Below are positions 57,071 through 64,000 of a DNA stretch of 64,000 nt, piece after piece. The notes beneath the pieces were generated by a model that was not told where the DNA came from, ran no database searches, and was given only the letters and a program-made list of their open reading frames with translations. Position numbers and translations under genes: made by a program. Where the stretch lies: the NCBI GenBank assembly GCA_963773335.1, contig CAVZAT010000007.1, forward strand, positions 124,001 to 188,000, in the 5' to 3' direction. Within the stretch, counting starts at the first letter, position 1; each line of letters begins with the position of its first letter. The DNA is from UBA4742 sp963773335. Its GTDB lineage: Bacteria; Actinomycetota; Acidimicrobiia; Acidimicrobiales; Acidimicrobilacustridaceae.

Positions 57071-57900
57071 GTGCAGGTGCTCACCACCATCGCCCAGACC
57101 CGTGCCCAGCTCGACGCGGTACGCGCCGACGGTTGCACCGTCGGGTTCTTCCCGACCATGGGGTACCTCCACGAGGGTCACGCCACCCTGATGCGTCAGG
57201 TGCGGGCGGAGTGCGACGTGGCCGTGCTGTCCATCTTCGTGAACCCACTGCAGTTCGCGGCCGGCGAGGACCTGGACCAGTACCCGCGCGACATCGAACA
57301 CGACCTGGCCCTGGCCGAGTCCATCGGCTTCGACGTGGTGTTCACCCCCGACGTAGGCGAGATGTATCCCACCCCGGCGCTGACCTCGGTGTTCTGTGAC
57401 CGAGCTGGCCGCCACCATGGAGGGGGCGTCGCGGCCCACCCACTTCGCCGGGGTGGCAACGGTCGTGGCCAAGCTGTTCAACATCGTCGGGCCCTGCCGG
57501 GCCTACTTCAGCGAGAAGGACTTCCAGCAGCTCGTCATCGTGTCGCGCATGGCCGCGCGACCTGTCCTTCCCGGTCGAGGTGGTGGCCTGCCCCTTCGTG
57601 CGCGAGCCCGACGGGTTGGCGCGGTCGAGTCGCAACGTCTATCTCACCCCGGCCGAGCGGGCGGCCGCGCCGGTGCTGTTCCGGGCGTTGCAGGCCGGGG
57701 CCGACGCCGTGCGGGCCGGCGAGCGCGATCCACAGGCGGTCATCGATCTGGTGGCCGGCGACATCTCGGCCGAACCCCTGGCCGAGCTGGACTACGTCGA
57801 GGTGGTCGACCCGGCCACCCTGCGCCGGCCGGTGCGGCTGAGCGGCGAGGTGAGGTTGCTGGCGGCCGCCCGTTTTGGCCGGGCCGCGGCTGTTGGATAA
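57071..57900 (+). CDS. panC: Pantothenate synthetase (two frameshifts)
   Basis: 275 residues after removing extra bases near 57395 and 57553: pantoate plus beta-alanine plus ATP to pantothenate. HIGH motif FFPTMGYLHEGHATLMRQ near 25, SIFVNPLQFAAGEDLDQYPR, MEGASRPTHFAGVATVVAKL, FSEKDFQQLVIVSRM and the KMSKS-like SSRNVYLTPAERA. A -10-like CAGGAT sits 6 bases before GTG 57071. Its substrate beta-alanine is made by the following panD. Confidence 0.93.
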
Positions 57901-57987
57901 CCTCTCGGTGCTCGCTTCCGAGCAGGACTGAACCCTCAGTCCGGGCACGGCGACCCCACCGGGCGCCAAGTCGAACGAGGAGCGCCC

Positions 57988-58360
57988 ATGCGCCGACGCA
58001 TGATGAAGTCCAAGATCCACCGGGCCACAGTCACCGACGCCGAACCTGCACTACATCGGGTCGATCACCCTCGACGTCGATCTCATGGTCCGGGCCGACA
58101 TCTGCGAGCACGAGCAGGTCCACGTGCTCGACATCGACAACGGTGCCCGCTTCGAGACCTACGCCATCCCCGGGGGTCCCGGCGAGGTGTGCCTCAACGG
58201 GGCAGCCGCCCGTCTGGTCCAGCCCGGCGACAAGGTCATCGTCATCACCTATGCCGACTACGAGGACGCCGAACTCGACGGCTTCGCGCCGGCCGTCGTC
58301 CACGTCGACGCCGGCAACCAACCGGTGACCCTGGACCAGGCCGTGCCCCAGTGGGCCTGA
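57988..58360 (+). CDS. panD: Aspartate 1-decarboxylase (one frameshift)
   Basis: 123 residues after removing one G near 58040; beta-alanine from aspartate. The self-cleaving Gly-Ser that makes the pyruvoyl group is in NLHYIGSITLDVDLM, and MKSKIHRATVTDA, ADICEHEQVHVLDIDNGARF and VCLNGAAARLVQPGDKVIVI follow the family. ATG 57988 or 58003 (MKSKIH). Pairs with panC. Confidence 0.93.
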
Positions 58361-58391
58361 GCCCGCGCAACGACCCGACCGCGGCGAGCCG

Positions 58392-60141
58392 ATGAGCCCG
58401 GCGCCGCCGCCCGACTCGGGGGCCCCCGAACCGACGGTGGACGCGCGCCCTCGACCTGCTCGTCCTGGGTAGCGGGGTGGCGGGTCTGTCGGCTGCGGTG
58501 CGGGCCGCGCGAGACCCACCACATGCGGGTCGGCGTGTTGACCAAGGGCGAGCTGGCCCAGTCGACCACCCGCTGGGCCCAGGGCGGTGTGGCCGCGGTG
58601 CTGGGTGAGGATCCCGACTCCACGGACCTGCACCTGGCCGACACGCTGGCGGCCGGCGCCGGGCTGTGCGACCGCGACGCGGTGCGGGTGCTGGTCGACG
58701 AAGGACCCGGCCGGGTCAACGAGCTGATCGCCATGGGGCCGATGTTCGACCGCGACGAGCAGGGCCGTCTGGAGCTGGCCCGCGAGGGCGGCCACAGCCT
58801 GCCTCGTGTGGTCCACGCCGGTGGGGCGGCTACGGGCGCGGAGATCGAGCGGGCCCTGGTCGAGGCGGTGCGTCGGACCGTGGCGCGCGGTGCACGAGAA
58901 CGCCTTCGCCATCGACCTGCTGGTGGCCGCCGGCCGGTGCCAGGGGGTGCGTGGCCCGTGACGCCCGGGGGGCCGTGCGGGTGGCGGAGCCGGCCAACGT
59001 GCTGCTGGCCACCGGGGGAGCCGGTCAGCTCTACTCGGTGACCACCAACCCGGTGGAGACGCACCGGCGACGGCATCGCCATGGCGCTGCGCGCCGGGGT
59101 GGCGGTGGCCGACATCGAGTTCGTGCAGTTCCACCCGACGCCGCTGCACCACCCCGAGATGCCTCGGCCCCTGCTGTCCGAGGCGCTCCGAGGCCACGGT
59201 GCCCTGATCCGCGACGCTCGAGGGCGAGCGGTTCGTGGACGAGCTGTTGCCCCGCGACGTGGTGGCCCGAGCCATCACCCAGCGCATGCTGGACCAGCAG
59301 GTCGACCACCTGCTGGCTGGACGCCACCGGCCTCGAGGCCTTCGACGACCGCTTCCCGACCATCAGCGCCGCCCTGGCCCGGCGTCGGCCTGGACCCGTC
59401 CCGCGACTGGCTGCCCATCGCTCCTGCCGCCCACTACCTCTGCGGGCGGCGTGGTCACCGACCTCGACGGCGCCTCGTCCATCCCCGGCCTGTGGGCCGC
59501 GGGGGAGGCGGCGTGTTCGGGGGTGCACGGGGCCAACCGCCTGGCGTCGAACTCCCTGCTCGAAGGGATGGTGTTCGGTGCCCGGGTGGTCGAGGCCATC
59601 GAGGCGGGACGCACCGCGGCCCGGCCCACCGGCGCCATGCGCGCCGTGTTGGACTCGCGGCCAGGATCCACCCGCGGCGGCTGATCCCGTGGTCGACCCG
59701 GCGCGCATCGGGGGTCGCCCCACCGATCGTTGGCGGCCCCTCCGGCCCCCCATCCCGGCGGCGCCGCTGACCGGCGACGAGCCCCCGACCAGGCGGCCGT
59801 CCGGGCCCGAGCCGACCGGGTGACCCTGCAACGGGTCATGACCGAAGGGGCCGGCGTGCTTCGTGACGCCGACTCGCTGGCCGCCGCCGCCGCGGTGGTG
59901 AGTCGGCTGGCGGCCACGGTCCCGGTGGGCGACACCGACCCGGCGGTGTGCGAGCTGGCCAACCTCTTGGAGTTGGCCCAGGGGTTGTTGGCGTCGGCGA
60001 CCCAACGCACCGAGAGCCGGGGCTCGCACACGCGGAGCTGACTTCCCCGACACCGATCCCGCCTTCCGGCACCGCATCGTCCTGGACGCCTCGCGGCCCC
60101 GTCTGGTCGCGGCTGTCGGTTCGACCGCGACCGGCCGATGA
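58392..60141 (+). CDS. nadB: L-aspartate oxidase (about eight frameshifts)
   Basis: FAD enzyme, aspartate to iminoaspartate, first step of de novo NAD. About 580 residues, but the protein must be assembled from many frame pieces. In order: LLVLGSGVAGLSAAVRAA (FAD), TTRWAQGGVAAVLGEDPDST, DLHLADTLAAGAGLCDRDAV, REGGHSLPRVVHAGGAATGA, LLATGGAGQLYSVTTNP, DGIAMALRAGVAVADIEFVQ, FHPTPLHH, GERFVDELLPRDVVARAI, GVVTDLDGASSIPGLWAAGE, HGANRLASNSLLEGMVFGAR, and a helical C-terminus to the TGA at 60139 (LEVLRDADS-type, GVLRDADSLAAAAAVVSRLA). ATG 58392. The stop overlaps the nadC ATG. Its partner NadA is not in the window. Confidence 0.9.
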
Positions 60142-61074
60142 GCGCGCTCGAGCCTCCCCGGGCCGCGGTGGTCGAGGCCGTCGATCGCGCCCTGGCCGAG
60201 GACCTCACCCCGTTGGGGGACCTGACCGCGGCACTGGTGCCACCCGAGGTGACCGCCACCGCCAGCTTCGTGGTCCGAGGTTCGGGGGTGGTGGCCGGGG
60301 TGGCCTGCGCCGCCGAGACCTTCGCGCCAGGTCGACCAGTCGGTCGACCTGCGCTGGATGGTGGCCGACGGCGACCTGGTCGGCTCGGGCACCACCCTGG
60401 CCACCGTCTCGGGCCCACTGGCCTCGATCCTGACCGCGGAGCGCACCGCCCTCAACTTTCTCGGGCACCTGTCGGGCATCGCCACGCTCACCCGCCGGTT
60501 CGTGGTGGTGGCCGCGGCCGCCGGAGAGACCCGCATCTGGGACACCCGCAAGACGACGCCCGGACTGCGCAGCCTGGAGAAGGCGGCGGTGCGCGCCGGT
60601 GGTGGAGCCAACCATCGGGGCAACCTGTCCGATTGGATCCTGCTCAAGGACAACCATCTGGCCGTGCTGGGAATCGCTGGCGCGGTGGCCGAGGCGCGCC
60701 GTCGGTGGCCCGGGCGCACGGTGCACGTGGAGTGCGACCACCTCGACCAGCTCCGCCAGGCCCTGGACGCGGGGGTCGACGCCGTCCTGTTGGACAACAT
60801 GTCCCCCGACGAGGTGACCGCGGCGGTGGCACTGGCCGATGAGCGGTCCGCTGCCGCCGGCCGGCGACGCCCGTTGCTGGAGATCTCCGGGGGCATCACC
60901 CTCGAGACGGTGACCCGCTACGTCTCGTTGGGGGCCGATCTCATCTCGGTGGGCGGATTGACCAACTCGGCGCCGGTGCTCGACATCGGCCTCGACATCG
61001 AGACCGACGCCGACCCCGCGCTCGATGTCATCCAAGAGTCGAGTCCCGACCAGACCCCCCAACCCAGGAGCTGA
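60138..61074 (+). CDS. nadC: Nicotinate-nucleotide pyrophosphorylase (one frameshift)
   Basis: 311 residues after removing one G near 60325: quinolinate plus PRPP to nicotinate mononucleotide. AEDLTPLGDLTAALVP, AERTALNFLGHLSGIATLTR, WDTRKTTPGLRSLEKAAV, RAGGGANHRGNLSDWILLKD, VHVECDHLDQLRQAL, LLDNMSPDEV and EISGGITLETV are the family blocks. Overlaps nadB (ATGA) and ends 2 bases before coaX. Confidence 0.95.
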
Positions 61075-61076
61075 GC

Positions 61077-61874
61077 GTGCTGCTCGCCATCGACGCCGGC
61101 AACACCGAGACCGTGGTCGGCCTCTACGACCTCGAGGGCCCCGATCCCGCCCAACGCACCCGCGCCGAGGATGGCCTGGTGGACCACTGGCGCATCGCCA
61201 CCGAGGCCAACCGCACCTCAGACGAGTTGGCCGTGCTGCTGGCCGGTTTCCTGTCCTTCCGAGGCCTCAGCCTCGACCATGTGGACGGGCTGGCGGTGTC
61301 CTCGGGCGTGCCGCGGGTGAAAGAGAGCCTGCGCCAGCTCTCCGAGCGCTACCTCGACTTCGATCCGGTCCTGATCGAGCCGGGGGTACGCACTGGCATC
61401 GCCATCCTGGCCGAGAACCCCAAGGAGGTGGGCGCCGACCGCATCGCCAACGCAGTGGCAGCCTTCGACCTGTTCGGGGGCCCGACCATCGTCTGCGACT
61501 TCGGCACCGCCACCACCTGCGACGCGGTGTCGGCCAACGGGGAGTACCTGGGTGGGGCCATCGCCCCGGGCATCGGCATCAGCATGGATGCCCTGGTCGG
61601 TCGCGCCGCCCAGCTGCGGGCCGTCGAGCTGGTGGAGCCCCGCAGCGTGCTGGGCAAGAGCACGGTGGAGAGCATCCAGTCGGGTGCCGTGTACGGCTTC
61701 GCCGCCCAGGTGGACGGCCTGTGCGAACGCATCCAACGTGAGCTGGGCGAGTGCACGATCGTGTCCACCGGGGGTCTGGCCGACCTCATCACGCCGTTGT
61801 CCAGCTACATCGATCACAGCGAGCCGTGGCTCACCCTCCACGGCCTGCGCCTCGTTTACGAGAAGAACACGTAG
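61077..61874 (+). CDS. coaX: Type III pantothenate kinase
   Basis: 265 residues, intact: first step of CoA synthesis, of the feedback-insensitive, monovalent-cation-dependent type. LLAIDAGNTETVVGLYDLEG (phosphate 1 motif), GADRIANAVAAFDLFGGPTI, VCDFGTATTCDAVSANGEYL and GGAIAPGIGISMDALVGRAA, VSTGGLADLI. GTG 61077. Ends the nadB-nadC-coaX run. Confidence 0.96.
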   Translation: MLLAIDAGNTETVVGLYDLEGPDPAQRTRAEDGLVDHWRIATEANRTSDELAVLLAGFLSFRGLSLDHVDGLAVSSGVPRVKESLRQLSERYLDFDPVLIEPGVRTGIAILAENPKEVGADRIANAVAAFDLFGGPTIVCDFGTATTCDAVSANGEYLGGAIAPGIGISMDALVGRAAQLRAVELVEPRSVLGKSTVESIQSGAVYGFAAQVDGLCERIQRELGECTIVSTGGLADLITPLSSYIDHSEPWLTLHGLRLVYEKNT

Positions 61875-61933
61875 AGGACGGCGTGGCCTGAGCGGGTCAC
61901 CGCCCGCCTCGAGGCCGAGGCGCGGAGCCCCCC

Positions 61934-62764
61934 ATGACCGCGAACTCCGTGGGTCCTCTGGCCAACCATTCTCGAAACACTGATCCCAGACCGGCCCCGA
62001 CCCCTGAAGCCGATCAACCTGCTGGCACCATGGATCGCGTGTCGGGTACGGGGATCGTCGTGGAGGCCTTGTCGCATCGGTACCGTTCGCCCGCCGGCGA
62101 GGTGACCGTGCTGGACGGGCTCGATCTGGCTGTGGAAGCCGGCGCCCACGTCGCGCTCACCGGGGCGTCGGGCTCGGGCAAGTCCACGCTGCTGTGCATC
62201 CTGGGCGGGCTCGAGGCACCACAACAGGGATCGGTGCGGGTGGGGGACCTGGACATGGCCGGGCTGTCGCGTGCGGAGCTGGCGGCCTTCCGGCGCGAGA
62301 CCGTCGGCTTCGTGTTCCAGCACTTCGGGCTGCTCGAGGCGCTCACCGCGGCCGAGAACATCGAGTTGGCCTGCTCGCTGTCGGGGATCCGGCCCGCAGA
62401 CCGTCGCCGTCGGGCCGCCGAGCTGCTCGAGGCCGTCGATCTCGGGGACCGGGCCCGGCATCGCCCGATCGAGCTGAGCGGGGGCGAGCGTCAACGGGTG
62501 GCCATCGCCCGGGCGCTGGCCAACCACCCCTCGCTCATCCTGGCTGACGAGCCGACCGGCAACCTCGACCAGGCCAGCACCGATCGGGTGGTGGCGCTGC
62601 TCGAGCGGCTCCCCGCCGACCACGGCTGCACCCTGGTCATCGTCACCCACGACCAGGCCATCGCGGCCCGGGCGGCCAGGACCCTGGGGCTGGTCGGCGG
62701 CCGGCTGGTCGAACGACCCGCAGGTGGGAGCGACAATGCAGGCCGCGGGGTGATCCGGCCGTGA
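61934..62764 (+). CDS. ABC transporter ATPase, MacB/LolD type
   Basis: 276 residues from ATG 61934; ATG 62031 (MDRVSGTG) or GTG 62038 would remove a Pro-rich extension. Walker A LTGASGSGKSTLLCILGGLE, Q loop FVFQHFGLLEALTAAENIEL, signature LSGGERQRVAIARALANHPS, Walker B LILADEPTGNLD and H loop VIVTHDQAIAARA. This class (MacB/LolD/FtsE-like) drives mechanotransmission. It is coupled to an FtsX-type permease by GTGA overlap. Confidence 0.9.
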   Translation: MTANSVGPLANHSRNTDPRPAPTPEADQPAGTMDRVSGTGIVVEALSHRYRSPAGEVTVLDGLDLAVEAGAHVALTGASGSGKSTLLCILGGLEAPQQGSVRVGDLDMAGLSRAELAAFRRETVGFVFQHFGLLEALTAAENIELACSLSGIRPADRRRRAAELLEAVDLGDRARHRPIELSGGERQRVAIARALANHPSLILADEPTGNLDQASTDRVVALLERLPADHGCTLVIVTHDQAIAARAARTLGLVGGRLVERPAGGSDNAGRGVIRP

Positions 62765-64000
62765 CCTGGCTCGACGCCATCCGGTTGGCGGTCCGCACCG
62801 TGCGCGGTCGCCCAGGCCGAGCCGCGCTCACCGTCATGGCCGTGGCCCTGGCCGCGGCGCTGCTCACCGCGCTGCTCACCATCTCGACGACCGCCGAGAC
62901 GCGGGTGCTCAATCAGCTCAGCACCGGTGGTCCGCTGGCCGGCATCAGGGTGGCGGCCGCCGCCCCTGATCCGACCCAGATCGACCAGGACAACCCCAAG
63001 CCGGGACCGGCGAAGGTGCTCGACAACACGGCATTGCACCGGATCGAAGCGTTGCCGAACGTGCGCGACGTGGTCCCGATCGTCAGCGCGCCGGTCCTGG
63101 CGCTGAGCCCCAGCCGAACGACCAGCGGGCACCGCGTGAGTCCCTTCTTCGACCAGGTGGTGGGCGTCGACATGTCCCGCGTGGCCCAGCTACCGATCAC
63201 CCTGGTGGCGGGCCAGCTCCCGGCTGCTGGGTCCGAGAGCCAGGTGGCCGTGACCGAGGGCTATCTCGAACGGCTCGGCCTCAGCCGCCTGCAGGCGACA
63301 CGGGTTCTCGGGACCACGGTGGTGTTGGCCTCGCCTCGCCTCGTCATCGATGGCGCCCAGCGGCGCTACCAGGGTCGCTGGGTGAAGATGTCGATCGTCG
63401 GTGTGGTGGCCCAGGACGCGGGTGACGGCCAGTTCCTGGCCACCACCGCGGCGGTCGACCAGGCTCGTGCCTGGTCCGAGAGCGGTGACGACCACGGCCG
63501 ACTCCTGGCCCAGGGCTCCAACGGGGTCTTGTCTCCCTACGCGGGCCTCTTCGTGGTGGCCCGAGGGCTCGACAACGTGGCCAAGGTCCGCCTCGAGATC
63601 ACCTCGGTCGGCTATTCCACCAGCGCGCCGGAGAACCTCATCGCATCGGTCCGCCGCTACCTGCGGGTGGTCGAGATCGTCCTGTCCGCGGTGGGTCTCA
63701 TCGCGCTGTTGGTCGCCGCCCTCGGCATCACCAACGCCATGTTGGCGGCGGTGCGGGAGCGACGACGGGAGATCGGCGTGCTCAAGGCCATCGGGGCTCG
63801 TGATCACGACATCTACCGCACGTTCCTGCTCGAGGCGGCGACCCTCGGGTTCATCGGTGGGGCGCTGGGGGCGTTGGTCGGGTGGGTGATCGCGTTGGTG
63901 GTGGCGGCGGTGGTCAACGGGTATCTGGCCCAGCAGCGCCTCTCCGGCATCCATGTCTCGCTGCCGTTGTGGGTGACGGCCGCGGTGCTGGCCGGATCGA
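62761..64000 (+). CDS. ABC transporter permease, FtsX/MacB type (3' end beyond window)
   Basis: At least 413 residues, open to the window edge. TM1 is near 25-45 (ALTVMAVALAAALLTALL), a large periplasm-like extracytoplasmic domain of about 270 residues follows (LNQLSTGGPLAGIRVAAAAP, TGGPLAGIRVAA), then TM2 (VVEIVLSAVGLIALLVAALG), the coupling helix GVLKAIGARDHDIYRTFLLE, and TM3 (LGFIGGALGALVGWVIALVV). GTG 62761 overlaps the ATPase stop. Together the pair is an MacB-like exporter or envelope machine with unknown cargo. Confidence 0.88.
   Translation, partial: MTWLDAIRLAVRTVRGRPGRAALTVMAVALAAALLTALLTISTTAETRVLNQLSTGGPLAGIRVAAAAPDPTQIDQDNPKPGPAKVLDNTALHRIEALPNVRDVVPIVSAPVLALSPSRTTSGHRVSPFFDQVVGVDMSRVAQLPITLVAGQLPAAGSESQVAVTEGYLERLGLSRLQATRVLGTTVVLASPRLVIDGAQRRYQGRWVKMSIVGVVAQDAGDGQFLATTAAVDQARAWSESGDDHGRLLAQGSNGVLSPYAGLFVVARGLDNVAKVRLEITSVGYSTSAPENLIASVRRYLRVVEIVLSAVGLIALLVAALGITNAMLAAVRERRREIGVLKAIGARDHDIYRTFLLEAATLGFIGGALGALVGWVIALVVAAVVNGYLAQQRLSGIHVSLPLWVTAAVLAGS

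Noticed and set aside
58392..60141. Programmed frameshifting or split multi-subunit nadB
   Set aside because: Slips have no slippery-site or pseudoknot pattern and the same kind of error occurs in unrelated genes.

Overview
The window is a high-GC, gene-dense stretch of an actinobacterial chromosome. Actinomycetota signatures are a GlnR-type regulator beside glutamine synthetase, GlnE, a SigH/RsrA pair, a Tad locus with an Ssd/CpaE-like ATPase and a DUF4244 pilin-like protein, a COG5282 metalloprotease, and hpt-folE-folP-folB-folK-panC-panD-coaX gene order close to that of Mycobacterium tuberculosis. A GWWLASDGKWYPP motif at 29.5 kb and the overall gene set point to Acidimicrobiia; this is inference from memory of such genomes.

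Layout. 1-4 kb: Fe-S genes (Mrp carrier, SufR-like repressor, A-type carrier), then an odd [2Fe-2S]/xanthine-dehydrogenase-like fusion and RidA. 4.4-8.4 kb: cspA and a nitrogen block of glnR-glnA2 divergent from glnA1, with a probable GlnR operator between them. 8.5-17.8 kb: accessory catabolic and redox genes (MOSC-reductase fusion, SDR, Abhydrolase_10, methyltransferase, acyl-CoA synthetase, amidohydrolase), badly broken by indels. 17.8-25.6 kb: two tandem secreted paralogs, glnE divergent from nadE, a lipoprotein. 25.7-27.8 kb: a compact module with two ferritin-like proteins and one unknown. 27.8-32.9 kb: a monooxygenase-fold protein, a group-2 sigma factor, a membrane protein and a two-component system. 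32.9-40.3 kb: HAD-IB phosphatase, Tad/Flp locus and an MrfA-like helicase. 40.4-48.4 kb: RsbV/RsbW-like pair, cupin, topA, MFS exporter, tmk-holB. 48.5-52.6 kb: CMD protein, tRNA-Thr, sigH-rsrA, metalloprotease, tilS. 52.7-61.9 kb: hpt, folate, pantothenate, NAD and CoA genes. 61.9 kb to the end: a MacB-type ABC exporter, cut by the window edge.

The genes form linked circuits. Nitrogen: GlnR probably controls both glutamine synthetases, GlnE adenylylates GlnA1 (target Tyr present), and glutamine feeds NadE. Cofactors: folE/P/B/K make dihydropteroate precursors, panC-panD-coaX feed CoA, nadB-nadC and nadE supply NAD (nadA is not in the window).

Two sequence-wide points matter to a user. First, about twenty genes, many normally essential (panD, holB, nadC, glnA1, cpaF), carry single-base indels, mostly in G/C runs. 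They read through to normal family lengths when corrected, so they are most likely assembly errors, and each is given as one gene. Second, many genes lack a Shine-Dalgarno sequence and instead have a TANNNT hexamer 6-9 bases before the start codon, the signature of leaderless transcription. I used it to choose several starts.
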